In this document: positions 37,791 through 49,204 of the stretch, piece after piece | How the letters are laid out: each line of letters begins with the position of its first letter | Position numbering within the stretch: the first letter of the stretch is position 1 | Origin: Phymorhynchus buccinoides | Lineage: Eukaryota > Mollusca > Gastropoda > Neogastropoda > Raphitomidae | Direction: 5' to 3' | Length of the DNA stretch: 64,000 nucleotides | NCBI GenBank assembly: GCA_017654935.2 | Contig: CM065699.1 | Location: 9,054,823 to 9,118,822 of the forward strand | Translations under genes and position numbers: made by a program | Notes under the pieces: generated by a model | The model's input: only the letters and a program-made list of their open reading frames with translations | Database searches by the model: none | What the model was told of the DNA's origin: nothing

Positions 37791-38192
37791 AAGTTCTATA
37801 AGAATGGCAGTACATTGCAATGGAAAGGAAGGCTGATGCATTTCTCTGTCTGAGTGTGCCTGTGTGTGTGTCTGTGTGTGTGTGTAAACTACGGAACCAA
37901 TCAGTACGAAACTTGGCAGAACCGCCACCCCCAAGTCCTGACAATGACTCCCGTTTGTCAGTTTTACCTATTGGCAAAACATAATGAACGTATTCTTAGT
38001 GAGTCTGAGTAGTAGTAATGTTTGTAATATCGGTATGCATTTTTTGTATTATGATTACTTTGATTTCAATATGTGCTTTATTATTATCTGTACAGTAGTA
38101 GTACTTATTGGCAGCATTATGAATGTTTTTTGATATATCAATGATGTTTATATACTCAGGCTTTACATACATGTACTAAATATCTTTTGCAG

Positions 38193-38643
38193 TATCTTAG
38201 AAGCCAGAGGCGGCAGCAGTACTGATCAGCCCAGCACAGATTTCAAAGAAAAGGAACCTCCTCAGAAAGTGACACTCAGCAAAACGGCCTACCAGTTCGG
38301 AAGCGACACCCCGACACAGACAGACATCAAATGGACCCCTCCGGCCAACGCCCATCTCTACGGACTTCTTCTCTACGACATTCAGATCGATAGCGGACAA
38401 GGGTGGACCGCTCTCACGGAAAGTCGGCTTCCGATCCTGCGCGCGTACTTCACGTCAGAGAAGATCATTCTAGGGAGGTTTTCTCGGGTGCAGGAGGCGG
38501 AGCCGGTGAGCTTGCGTTTGCGCGTGCGTGCCATGGAAAAGACGGTGCGCCAGGCGGAGGAAGACACTCTGCGAGGCCCCTGGAGTGAGGAGGTGTGGTT
38601 GACGTTGGAAGGCTCACACGTGACTTGCAACACTGCTATATGA
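38193..38643 (+). CDS. FN3-domain gene, exon 5 (C-terminal FN3-like domain)
   Basis: Acceptor TATCTTTTGCAG ends at 38192. The first base completes a codon, then ILEARGGSSTDQPSTDFKEK leads into a domain of about 100 residues. The domain begins KVTLSKTAYQFGSDT, then IKWTPPANAHLYGLLLYDIQ, and closes with LRLRVRAMEK and RGPWSEEVWLTLEG before a stop at 38641-38643. The W-PP opening, the Y-[DE]-I-Q C-strand, the L-R-V-R-A F-strand and GPWSE before the last strand are the pattern of a fibronectin type III or cytokine-receptor-like fold. The full spliced product would be about 355 residues with no signal peptide or membrane span, hence probably intracellular. I cannot name the family. Confidence 0.75.
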
Positions 38644-39550
38644 TTACCAGTTTTTGAGTGTTGTGGATTTTTTTTGGGGTAAAGTGTTTGGCGTGTATCT
38701 TTAGGGAGCGAGGAACTGTGGTTGAGTTTGGAAGGATGAGGCATGACTTTTGCAACACTGTTGTGTGATTCCTAGTAATGTGAATTTTTTGGGTTTTTTT
38801 TTGGTCTTTAGTGTTTAGTCTTTAAGGTTCAATCGCAAGGGTTGTGGATGAAGATTTGTGGTTGACGTTGGACTTGCATGACTGCTGTATGATTACGAGC
38901 TTCTTTTCAGGGTTGTGATTTTTTTTTAGTTTAAGAAAAAAACTTTTTGAAGGCTAGTGTTTGGTGTGCGTGGGAAAACGGGTCGACTTTGGAAGGATTG
39001 TGCATGACTTTTGCAACACTGTTGTGTGATTCTTAGTAATGTGAGGTGTTTGTTTTTTCTTTTTTTTAGTGTTTGATATCTAGGGGTTAGATCTTTAACC
39101 ATTTCACTGCCAGCCATTTATCAGAAAAAAAGTCCATTCAACTTACCTGGGTAGAAAAAAAATGTGTCTGCAACGTTGGGGATTCCTCTGTGACACGTAT
39201 AAAATAAGGCTAATCCTTACCTCCCAAAATAAAGATAAGAGGATCTTTGGATAACGGACCCAGGTCCCAGGCCTTTTAGTGGCATGGGTGTTAAATCATT
39301 GTGGTGCAAAAATGCGACGTCGGTGGCGAAGAACTGTGGTTGACTTTGGGAGGATCGCGAATGACTTGCAATGCTGCTGTATGAAAACAAGGTTTTGAGT
39401 TTGTGAGTTTTTTAAAAAAATTTAAGTGTTTACTGTGTGTGGTGAAATCTTTAGGGAGTGAGGAGCCGTAGTTGACTTTGGAAGGGTTGCGAATGACTTG
39501 CAACACTGCGGTATGATGTCGAGTTTCTGAGTGCTGTGAGGGTGGGTTTG
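38590..39550. repeat. Decayed tandem duplicates of the exon 5 end
   Basis: The segment GTGGTTGACGTTGGAAGG...TGACTTGCAACACTGCTGTATGATT, covering the last codons, the stop and the start of the 3' UTR, recurs at about 38600, 38710, 38850, 38985, 39330 and 39465. Units are roughly 110-140 bp and clearly diverged. A piggyBac-type MITE (39099-39330) interrupts the series. Confidence 0.82.
39099..39330. mobile_element. piggyBac-type MITE, copy 2, right end eroded
   Basis: Left side TTAA (39095-39098) then CCATTTCACTGCCAGCCATT. The right end reads TGCGACGTCGGTGGCGAA without the final GGGTTAA. Internal sequence (GATTCCTCTGTGACACGTAT, GGATCTTTGGATAACG) matches 41395-41603. Confidence 0.7.
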
Positions 39551-39924
39551 CGGTTTGTTTTTACCCTAAATGTTCATGCATGTGAAATCTACTCCAAAAT
39601 GTGCCTTATAGTTATAGAAGGGTGAAAAGTAAGAAAATGACTCGATGTTTGCCTTAATAATCACAAAACTAAATTGCAAAAGTAGCGCCTGTGATAGGTG
39701 TGTTTGAAGGCAAGGTAGGCTGTGAAATGAATATCTGCCCCCCCCCCCCCACCCCCCAAACGGTAGTGGAAAATCCGGGTGGAAGGATTTCTCGGCTGGC
39801 AAATCTCCTTGCCCCTTAACCCGGAACCTCTGCAGCTCCCTGGACCCCCGGCGGAACTCCCTCCCTGTCATGTCTTCATAAATTGTGATTAAAGTATTTA
39901 ACTTTGTCCTCAGCTGAAGCTGGG

Positions 39925-40215
39925 GCAGGGGGTGGATGCCTCGTGCCTCCATACGGGGAGCTGGGCGACCCCGACCCCTTCATGATTCTCCCAATGGGGA
40001 TACCGGAGGTTCTTTCTTAAAAATAGTTCATCCACCTTCTGGAACTTCTGTGCTTGTAACTTCCTCTAATCTGCCACTCTCTTTGACTCTGCCTTATCCC
40101 TTTGCTTTCTATCATCTACTGTCTTTCAGACTTATTGGCCCATTTTCCTTTCAACAAAATCTTCCAAATCAATTTTTCTCCTTTGAGCTCCTCCGAAATC
40201 GGAATGTGTCGGCTG
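39925..40215 (+). mobile_element. Dispersed repeat R3, copy 1
   Basis: GGATGCCTCGTGCCTCCATA, ACGGGGAGCTGG, CACCTTCTGGAACTTCTGTG and CTTGTAACTTCCTCTAATCT are shared with 46765-47065. Part also occurs at 41968-42012. Noncoding; class unknown, possibly a LINE tail. Confidence 0.68.
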
Positions 40216-40999
40216 TACGCAGCAGGGAGACCAGTGGAAACTGAAAACCGGACACATACGTACCTTACCCATTATGGCTATATGGCCTGGGGACGCAGAA
40301 GGAGAAGAAGTCAGCTGAAGCAAACCAGACACTGAGACAGACATATGTTGGGATCGTCAGGTCTGCTGAGACTGTGAGGTTAAATACATTTGCCTGACCT
40401 TCATTTAGATCAAAAAGTTTATGATGCGACCTTTATGTCTGTCGGATTAATAGGGTTTGTTTCAATATTTGTATCAATGGTATCAGTGTGTGTGTTCATT
40501 CATGCAAGTGTGTCTGTATTTTCCTGCCGAAGAATGTATATAAACAAATCGACAAGTGTCATGGGTGAAACTATTGAAGATACTTATAACCAAAGATGAG
40601 ATATATATATGTTATCACTACAATTTCATATGATAAAAGTAAATTTTAGTCTCCAGGAAACAATTTTTTCAACTGATTTTTGTCAAAGGACAGGGTTTTG
40701 ATTAAAGAAGTTCGTTCTGAGCGCATAGTAATCACTTTGTATTAGTCATATAATGCTTTAACTTAACTGTTTTTCACAAACCGTTAAGAACAGACACAAA
40801 GTTTGGTTCAACAAGTTCTTTGAATTTTTTATAAATGGATGGATATATTTGGGGGGTTTTTAGCATGCCAAACTTGTTCTGTTATACAGTTTTCATACTG
40901 GTTTGAATGTCTCAGTTTTTATTGATTCGATGAGTGCAGGGTTGAAATAGTTTTCATAATTATGCCAGCACTAGCAGGGTAGTGGTTTCCCCCCTCTGT
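40216..40999. other. No gene recognised
   Basis: AT-rich intergenic sequence. The frame at 40390-40599 is hydrophobic but lacks supporting signals. Confidence 0.55.
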
Positions 41000-41065
41000 T
41001 TTTTGTTTGTGGCTCAAGCCACAAACCTATAACTCACTTTGTCTGTTGGTCCAAAATTGTCGCAC
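41000..41065. repeat. Dispersed motif shared with 22785-22870 (inverted)
   Basis: CCACAAACCTATAACTCACT followed by TTGTCTGTTGGTCCAAAATT and GTCGCAC. It starts with a small palindrome TTGTGGCTCAAGCCACAA. Confidence 0.65.
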
Positions 41066-41394
41066 TTCAAATTGAGGCTACACTTCTGGCCGCTCTTTAA
41101 AATGATGTATTTTAAAAGCGTACAAAATAATAAACATATGTAATACAGACATTACAACAGACACGACGAGTATGCGGTGCTTCTTTAGATGAGTATAAGT
41201 AGGATACATAGTTTTAAATGTTTTCCAAAAGATATAAAAAGTTACGAAATGGTGCAGAGGTAACATTCTGGTTTACAGATTAAAATTATTGAAAAGCCAG
41301 GGGAGGTAACTCATGATTGGAGTGGTAAAAATAGACCGCGTGCCACAAACTATTGTGATTTCGCGCTTGTATAAAAAGAATGTACTTATTTTAA

Positions 41395-41603
41395 CCCTTT
41401 CGCCGCCAGCCATTTTTTAGCCCCCAAATACAATTAAACTTAACTGGGTTAAACAAAATATCAGCAATAATGGGAATTCATCTGTGACATGTACAACATT
41501 AGGCCTATCCTTTTACCCCCGAAAATTAAGAAAATAGGGTCTTTGGATGACGAGCCTTTTAGGGACATTGTGGTGCATAATTGCGACATTGGCGGTGAAA
41601 GAG
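41395..41603. mobile_element. piggyBac-type MITE, copy 3
   Basis: TTAA (41391-41394) then CCCTTTCGCCGCCAGCCATT at the left. The right end is TTGGCGGTGAAAGAGCTAA, so the right terminus and target duplication have drifted from GGGTTAA. Confidence 0.76.
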
Positions 41604-42199
41604 CTAAACAGATCTATTATATTTCGGATGTTTTCAGTAAATGAATCTTTTGGGTCCTGGAGTATTAATAATAATTTATATGTATAAGAAATGCTCAAGC
41701 CAATCAATACACCCAGCTCTGAATAATAGAAATGGCGAGCAGTATGATTATGTTAGCAGATTTAATAACTGTCAGTATGTCTCATAAATCGGTGTATTTA
41801 TTGTTCAGTGCTTCATTTCAATGAGGCTTTATACTACTACTTGCCGACACGAAAGGGCAATCATTTTAGGCCTGAACTGCCGATGCCCCCTGGTGACGAG
41901 TCAGGAGCAGATAATTTTCTGTCGCTATACACTACTAGTTCCTGACAGGCAAGGGTGATAATCTTAAGTAGGTTTGGTACAAATAGTTCCCCCACCTTCT
42001 GGAAGTTCCTTAGTCGTTGATGGGATAGTTTTTTTATAAATAATTCGGGTTTTTTGTATGCTAGTCACAGACATATATATCTGTGAAATTCGGGGTGCTC
42101 TCCCCTGGAGAGCGCATCACCTACTTTTTAGTTCCCGAGAGAAGCTTCAGGAAGCACTGTTTTTGTTTCATCTGGCTGCATTTTCTTTTTCTTTTTTTG
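41604..42199. other. No gene recognised apart from an R3 fragment
   Basis: 41968-42012 carries the R3 motif CCCCCACCTTCTGGAAGTTC. The rest is unassigned. Confidence 0.55.
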
Positions 42200-42510
42200 G
42201 GGGGACAGGTTGAGGAAGGGGTGAGGGCAGACTTGGGAAACCTAGCTATCAATTTGGTCATACCAAGCAGCAGGATTTCTCCCTGCTCTTACAGACTTTT
42301 AGCTGCCGTGGGATTGATTTTTTTACGTGCGTAAAGTGCACGGGTCAGACTAGCTTTAAGTCCCCATCCGAAGGACTTGATGTTCAGTTTGATTTTCCTG
42401 TCGAACTAGAAAGAAAGGGCGAGGCCGGGATTCGAACCCACGTCACTAATGATGCAGTCAGGCATTGAATTTGGCAGGCGAACTTATTAACCATTCTGCC
42501 ACCTTCCTTC
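42200..42510 (-). mobile_element. tRNA-derived SINE, copy 2
   Basis: Same element as 2160-2480. On the minus strand box B is GGGTTCGAATCCC (about 42427-42439) and the box A region is TGGCAGAATGGTTAATAAG. Body motifs ACCTAGCTATCAATTTGG and TTTAAGTCCCCATCCGAAGG are conserved. Confidence 0.82.
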
Positions 42511-42670
42511 CTCGTGCGATCACTGTGAATTAGTCAATTACCCTATGTTTTCATATCAGAGTAAAATCCACAACTTATTTGCGACTCCTGTCTCTCGTTT
42601 TCCTTTTTAATCACCTGAATCCTCTTTGTGTTTGTGCGTGTGTGTATGTGTGTGTGTTTGTGCTGTGAAT

Positions 42671-42817
42671 AGGGCATTTGCCACAAGTGTTCGTTCTCTA
42701 TACTAAACTACTAATTTGCCCGCGCTCGTTTTGCCCGAGTTACGCTGACCTTTCTGATTCAACTCTCTAAATTCAACTCTGTGAAATTCAAGGTAACTGG
42801 CACGCGACAAATGCCCT
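42671..42817. mobile_element. AGGGCATTTG-ended MITE
   Basis: A 147-bp element with inverted ends AGGGCATTTGCCACAAGTG and CACGCGACAAATGCCCT. A partial second copy is at 27891-27973. No target duplication can be fixed with confidence. Confidence 0.6.
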
Positions 42818-43262
42818 TTTGTGACAATCTTATTTCAAATATTTGTCAATCTATTTTGACAATTTCACTTTCTTGGTAAATGTGCTTTCAAGCTTGTGAT
42901 TATTTACAGAATGAACTTATGAAGAATATAAAAAATATTTTCTTTTCCAACATTGTTGTACGTTGCTCTTAAAAGAACTTTTACTTTATTGATAGTTTTT
43001 GCTCTGTGATGTCATATCTTCAACCATACATGTGTACTAACTAAATGCTGTGTTACTTGGATTATTCATTTTTCAAGGTGAAAAAACCCCAGCAACTTTT
43101 CAAGGTGATGAAAGATAGAAGAAGAAGAATATGTGTGTATGCATATATCTTATTGCATGTATTCAAGAATATTGATGCAGACATGCATCCACACACTGTT
43201 TGCTCTGTTGAACAGTTTGCCGATTTTCTTTCTAAGTTTCTCTGTCTATATCTCTTTCTTTG

Positions 43263-43346
<84 letters not shown>

Positions 43347-43832
43347 CAACTCCTTATACATTGCACATATGAAAACTACCTGGCAGTGATTGACTGTTGA
43401 TTCAGAAAGCAATACACAAACAAATCTATTTTTAAGCATATAATGTAATCTTTGCTTCATGAATAATAATATTAATTCAATGTTGCTTAATGCATAATAT
43501 TAATTCAATGTAAAGAATGGTGCATTGTTATTGCTATGTCTCGCTTATGTCTTATACAATACATGAATTTGTACATGTGTTGTGAACATTAATCAGATTT
43601 GTTTTTATTATTATTGTGATACAGATTGTGATGATCTGACATACATTATCGTTCCACATGACATATCAACCACATTGCTCATGCGTGCGTTGTAGAGCCA
43701 CATTTTTTGCCACAATTTTATTCCTGTTCTGTAAATCGCCAGTACTTTTTCAGAAGTGAATTTCTTACGTTGTGTCCATTATGTTACAGGGAAAAATATT
43801 TCAACAGAAGATGAATTACAAAGAATATACTA
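42818..43832. other. No gene recognised; contains a CT/CA microsatellite
   Basis: CT and CA tracts at 43266-43345. A short near-duplicate AATATTAATTCAATGT occurs twice at about 43470-43510. No exon is supported. Confidence 0.55.
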
Positions 43833-44336
43833 CTGTACTTTACGGACTATAAGGTGATACTATTTCCCCAGACTGGAAGTTCAGTTTAACGTCGCGTATC
43901 GGCTTTCGCCATGTACGACGGGCTGAACAAACCAACCAGGGTATAAACAAAAATTTATGTTCCTGAATCACTGTCCCAACCAAAAGGCCGAGAAGCGATC
44001 AGAATCTATATAAACCCCAGACTTTTTTTTAATTTTTTTTTTAGGGTTTTATGTCCTCTCGGCCCATAAGGGCACATAATAAACCCCAGACTAGAGAAAA
44101 TAATGTTTTACGCCCTCTTTGGCCTTTCGGCCATGTGGGGCATAAACCCCAGACTGAATGAATTTAGGTTTTACGTCCTCTCGACCTGATAAACCCCAGA
44201 CTGAGACCCCTGCGCCTTATAATATGACTGATAATATGGTAATAGATAGAGTAGCAAAATCTGAATTGAATTTTATATATTTAATTTTGTGGGTGCGCCT
44301 TTTAATCCGGTGTACCTTATAGTCTGAAAAATATGG
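43833..44336. mobile_element. CCGTA...ACTATAAGG MITE with nested insertion
   Basis: The left part (CTGTACTTTACGGACTATAAGG) and right part (CTTATAGTCTGAAAAATATGG) match the ends of 48677-48847. Between them about 300 bp is foreign, including repeated CATAAACCCCAGACT and GTTTTACGTCCTCTCG motifs (43890-44180). It appears to be an insertion plus local duplication. TA lies at both outer ends. Confidence 0.7.
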
Positions 44337-44495
44337 TACATATTTTCTGTTGTTGTTGTAATTGTTTTGTGCATGTGTTTATTTCTTTGTTGTTGTTTTG
44401 TTAATTTTGGGTGTGAAATATTTTTACATTGTCACATTTTTGACACATTAGTTGAAAGTAATGCGTTTTCCCCCCTGTTTTCTTTAGTGCATATA

Positions 44496-44888
44496 ATATG
44501 CAGAGCTTCAGATTGTTTTCAAACTTCATGAGCAGAGCTTCAGATTGTTGGCGGGCCCGGGCCATTGACGGCGATTTGACCCCTCATTTTGCGCACCCAG
44601 GGGTCATCTCACCCATGAAGTTTGTCACAAAATTTCAGTGTAATACTACAGTGACACAGTACTGGCAGGGGTCATATGACCCGTGAAGTTTGAAAACAAT
44701 CCGAAGGTCTGCATGGGGGACCCCTGATTACAGAAAACGAGGGGGTCATTTTCCAAAACAATAGACCAGAATGTGTCAGAGGTTCAGATTGTTTTCAGAC
44801 TTCATGGGCATATGACCCCTGGCTGCACAAAATGAGGGGTCAATTCAGATAATTGATCTGGGCCCTTGGCAATCTGAAGCTCTGCATA
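44496..44888. mobile_element. TATGCAGAGCTTCAGATTG foldback element
   Basis: About 390 bp with inverted ends TATGCAGAGCTTCAGATTG and CAATCTGAAGCTCTGCATA. The left end motif is duplicated 31 bp further in, and ATGACCC motifs recur inside. No coding capacity is credible. The class is unknown. Confidence 0.65.
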
Positions 44889-45116
44889 TATATATGTATC
44901 ATTTAACATATTTTTCAAAGAAAAATACCAGTGTTCAATGAGTTTACTGCGCATATATGACAAACTACGCTATACTACCAGGGTGCTGCTTATCGTGTAT
45001 TTGTATCTCCATTTATACAATGTAATTCCATATGGAAATACTAGGGTCTTTTTTTTCAGTACCTTGCAACATTTATTGACTGTTGCCTACAGAAAATGCC
45101 TGTCTTAAAAGGGATA

Positions 45117-45829
45117 CAGTGGAGTACGTTTAATTGGCCATCGATAATCGGCCAAAGCCGCTTAATCGGCCAATTTCCTCTGGAACGGAATTTTTTCTTC
45201 TTAAGCATGTGTTATTTTGTTCGTTTTTACGGCCAAAGCTGAAATCTTCAATTTCGCTTTATTGGCCACTTTTTCTCTCTAATTTTTCCTCTTTACCCCT
45301 TTTTGAGAGGGAGAACAACAGAGGCAGACAAACTGACAACACGCTTTTGACGTTTACATGGTTGAGTGTGAAGTTGGAAGGTGAGCTGTTGTCAATTGAA
45401 AGACCCTGCATGGCGTTAAAATCACTCAAGAAAACAAAATCATTGTCTTTTACTCGTGCTTCTGTCAAGTTGTAGGATTAATAAACACACACACACACAC
45501 ACACACACACATCACAAAAAGGGAAAGAATTTGAATTTGAACTGCAACATTTAATTTTGACGTCATTGCTTTTGACTTGCATAATTGCGTCATACAGTAT
45601 CTCGATGTTCGTTTTATCGGCCGATTCGCTTTATCGGCCTGGGACGGTATTCATGTCGAGATAGCATGAGACTTAGCATGATGCTAACTTAGAAGCTCTT
45701 CCAAAAGTCCTATTAAATCCTATAGGACATTGGAAGAGCTTCTAAGTTAGCATCATGCTAAGTCTCATGCTATCTCGACATGAATACCGTCCCTGGTCCC
45801 AAAAGTGGCCGATTAAGCGGATTCCACTG
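45117..45829. mobile_element. CAGTGGA-ended element with nested foldback
   Basis: Flanked by TA (45115-45116 and 45830-45831). The left end is CAGTGGAGTACGTTTAATTGGCC and the right end is GGCCGATTAAGCGGATTCCACTG. Several ATCGGCC motifs fill the subterminal regions. These are pogo/Tigger-style ends. A reading frame inside (45134-45475; minus 45259-45468) could be a transposase remnant, but no catalytic motif is visible. A 149-bp foldback is inserted at 45643-45791. Confidence 0.72.
45643..45791. mobile_element. 149-bp near-perfect hairpin MITE nested in 45117-45829
   Basis: Each arm has about 60 perfectly paired bases starting GACGGTATTCATGTCGAGAT, and the loop is very short (around AAAGTCCTATTAAATCC). 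The 5-bp sequence CCTGG lies directly outside both ends (45638-45642 and 45792-45796), a clean target duplication that breaks the host element's CGGCCTGGTCC. Confidence 0.88.
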
Positions 45830-46289
45830 TATTAAAAGAAGGCAATTAGTCCATTAACCCTTCTAGCGCCATGTATTGTTTTTAACGTTCTTGGTTGTCC
45901 GTTGCATCTCAACCGGCAAGAGGAGGGGGACTATCTTTTCGAGTGCGCATGCGTTGCTTTAACGGAAAAAAACCCAACTGACATAAGCTCTGAAAATAGA
46001 CAGGGCAGGGCACATGGCAGCGAATGTCTTTGCATTTGGTGGGAGTGAAGAATACATCCGCCCGTGGTGTTGGAAAAGTTAAAGAAGACAACTACCCTCA
46101 ATACCTTACTAAAATCAAACATTCCAGAAGTTAGATGATGTCATCTCAAAAGCTGGAATGATGAGTAAGTCGGCGAAATATCATCTACGCAGCCACTCTA
46201 CTCTACTAAATATCAGGGTTATTATTCCGGTGATTTTGGTTTATAATGTCTTAATATTCTATGGTTCACATATACACATATGTATTGTT

Positions 46290-46425
46290 ACAAATTCGGG
46301 ACTTTCCTGGTGTTGCACTGCCTCCAAGCATTGCTTCCAGGATCGTTCCCACCATCTTTATATCTACTAATGTCCCATATGTGTCTGTTCCAGACCGGAG
46401 GACGTTAAGCAGAATTTCATCTATG
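46290..46425 (+). mobile_element. Dispersed repeat R1, copy 4
   Basis: Full-length-looking R1 with TTGCACTGCCTCCAAGCATT, CAGGATCGTTCCCACCATCT and GACCGGAGGACGTTAA. It includes GGGACTTTCC (46298-46307), a perfect kappaB-type site that is not intact in the other copies. Confidence 0.75.
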
Positions 46426-46764
46426 GTTCATATAGTAAAAAAACAACTACTTAAGCCTATATTGACTGATCACATTCCAAATTATTTTCTTGAGTTTTCA
46501 AGAGTTTGTGTGCGGTGCATATTATTGTCAAACTATTGCATTTTTGTCAAAGGATTGATTGCTAACATTCCATTTTTTTCCTTAAGTTTTTAAAGAGTTT
46601 TACTTTTGAATTGGTGCATATCAGTTGAGATATTTTGGAGTGTTATGCAAGAGGTGTGGTATATAAACTTGTTTTCTCAATGGTGGTATTCAATAAAAGG
46701 AAGAAAAACCGACAGTCTGTGTTTTAATGTGTTCTGGAATTATGGGCAAACTGTTGTATTTAGT

Positions 46765-47065
46765 GTGGATGCCTCATGCCTACATCCGGGGAGCTGGTCA
46801 ACCCCGCCATCCACGAGTCCCTCACTGTGGGGATACCAGTCTTTTGTACAAATAGTTCCCCACCTTCTGGAAGTTCTGTGCTTGTAACTTCCTCTAATCT
46901 CTATAATCTGTCTCTCTTTGACTCTGTTTTTCCCCTTTGCTTTCTGACATCTATTGTCTTTCTCCCTTGCTAAGTTACTGATCCATTCTCCTGCCTTTTT
47001 TTCTACAAAAACCTTTTCAACTTTTTTCCTTTTTACAATTTGTGACATGCCAGCTTTTTTGTTGT
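46765..47065 (+). mobile_element. Dispersed repeat R3, copy 2
   Basis: Matches 39925-40215 (GATGCCTCATGCCTACATCC, GGGGAGCTGGTC, CACCTTCTGGAAGTTCTGTG). Minus-strand frame 46740-47075 is a passenger. Confidence 0.68.
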
Positions 47066-48676
47066 TCACTAGCATCTAGGCGTGAAACGTTAGATAGTTG
47101 ATTGGGCACCCGTTGTCCAGTCTGCAGTGCATATTTGACTATATGGACTTTTAAATTTTTTTTATTTTAGGTTACTTATATAATTATGTTTGGTATCCTT
47201 TTTTTACTGTTTTTGTAATCTGGACTTAACAAGTGAAGCAGAAGGGTTGACGTTTCCAGCACTGCTTAGACTTATTAGCTATAGTTTACAATGATGGAGG
47301 TGTCATGTTTTTAAATTGTTCTAAATTTTTTGTCATGTTTTCAGGTAGTTTAACATTGATGTGTGTTTTGTAATATGTGGTAGAACTTTATGTGGTGACA
47401 GTCCTGAGATGACCATAGCTGTTGACGGGAGTATAAATGACTAACTAATTAACTAACTGGTTTAATTTGGGGCAATTTCTGTTTATAATAATTAGGTCTC
47501 CATGGGTGAACATTTTCCTTCTCAGCAAGGATTTCCTTAATTTTAAAATCAGAAAATATGGAAATCCTTATTTTCAAATTTTTAAGAAAAAAAAGAAATT
47601 GACTGATTTGAGCAACCATAGGCCACGAAATGTGTTTGCACCTAGAACATTCAACGTTCATTTTAGAGTTAAAAACATTTCGTAAATGTGAATGAAAGAC
47701 CTCAGGAGAGCTCATGAAATAGGCATTTATCTGCAAATTCTTGTCAGATTTTGGGGGGCATAGGCAGAGGCCTCCGGAAATTAGGCCCCTGGAACCCAAT
47801 GTGCCTTTTCCTTATTTTCAAAATCTGTCGCTTTCACCCATGTGTCTCTAAATTGTGAACCTAAACTGTGTGTGCAAAGGCTCACATAACACACACACAC
47901 ACACACATTAATTCTGACACAAAGGTATATGATGGAATAGTAGACATATCTGAATTCTATTTTTCAATAATTCAAGTACATTCATGCTCATGAATACAAA
48001 GTGTGAATTCAAAACAAAGGCACAAAATTTGTGTCCAAAATATGTTCCAATAGTACATAGAATGTCAAACCACACACCTCGTAAAAAAAATACCACAGCA
48101 ACTATGCTTTTCACACAAAAAACATGCAGTCTATACATGTAAGTGTCTTTCCATAAAATAAAATAAAGTTTTAAAAATAACAGGTAATGAAAAAACAAAA
48201 CATGTGATCTACAAATCACATCAACATTATTTAATACAGAAAATATTTCTTTTTAAGTTGACAGTCTATGACTGCAAAGGCATAGTTTCACGTTTAAAAG
48301 GTGTAATGAATTCAAAAAAGCCTTTTGGGGCGTATACATGGAAAATGGGGAGAGGGGGGTGGATGTGTTTAAAAAAAATTGTAAAGCAGTTAAAGTCCCA
48401 TTTGTTTAGGGTTGTCCATTACACACAACTTTCTAAATAAATGTGTGTGTGCTTCTATCAATATAATATATTTTAGCCATTTAGTATTTACAAGTTGTTT
48501 TTGTTTCTTTTTGGCAAATTCAGTATGACCAATTAATGCTATTAATATATCAGCAGCTTTACATTCAGCAGTATTGTTTCTGGAATGATCGAACCAGCTA
48601 TCACTATATTATTGTAATCGTTTCTTAATCTGGTATTCAGCAGTTGTATTGTATAAGAGCATAATTTAACATACTA
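47066..48676. other. No gene recognised
   Basis: AT-rich intergenic sequence. Frames at 47449-47799 (minus) and 47908-48219 (minus) lack domains or splice support. Confidence 0.55.
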
Positions 48677-48847
48677 CCGTATTTTACGGACTATAAGGCG
48701 ATACTTTTTTTCCTAGACTGAGACCCCTGCGCCTTATAATGTGACTGATAATATAGTAAGAAACTATAATAACAAAATCTGAATTTTGAGTCCAATTTGG
48801 GGAGTGCGCCTTATAATCGGGTGCGCCTCATAGTCCGTAAAATACAG
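48677..48847. mobile_element. CCGTATTTTACGGACTATAAGG MITE, best copy
   Basis: 171 bp with ends CCGTATTTTACGGACTATAA and TAGTCCGTAAAATACAG, and TA on both sides (48675-48676 and 48848-48849). Tc1/mariner-type MITE. Two degraded relatives are at 37644-37790 and 43833-44336. Confidence 0.84.
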
Positions 48848-48849
48848 TA

Positions 48850-49204
48850 AATGCTGATATCACAGAAGCGCTTTACATATCGCCCAAGACATTGCCGTGA
48901 AAACTTGAAAAAAAATAAAACAACAATCAACAAAAGTGTTTCAGTGACAGCCACAACAATCTACTTTTCAAATGCAGTAATTTGAATATTAATCAATCTT
49001 TCATAACGGGATGAAATAAATCTTCTTTGCCATAATCCTGTAAAACCGGTGTCAAAGTGTATCACAAGTATCTACCATAGCTTTGCTTCTGTCAAACATG
49101 ATTGAAATCCAGTGAAAGAAAAGTTGTCATTCACAGACAACCACGACATTTCCGTAGCAAACACCAACAGCCTGATTCGAACCAAAACTGACAAATCGAT
49201 ACAG
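48850..49204. other. No gene recognised
   Basis: Nothing identifiable. Confidence 0.5.

Noticed and set aside
45854..45875. Fifth piggyBac-type end (TTAACCCTTCTAGCGCCA)
   Set aside because: Only a left-end-like motif. No matching right end was found nearby.
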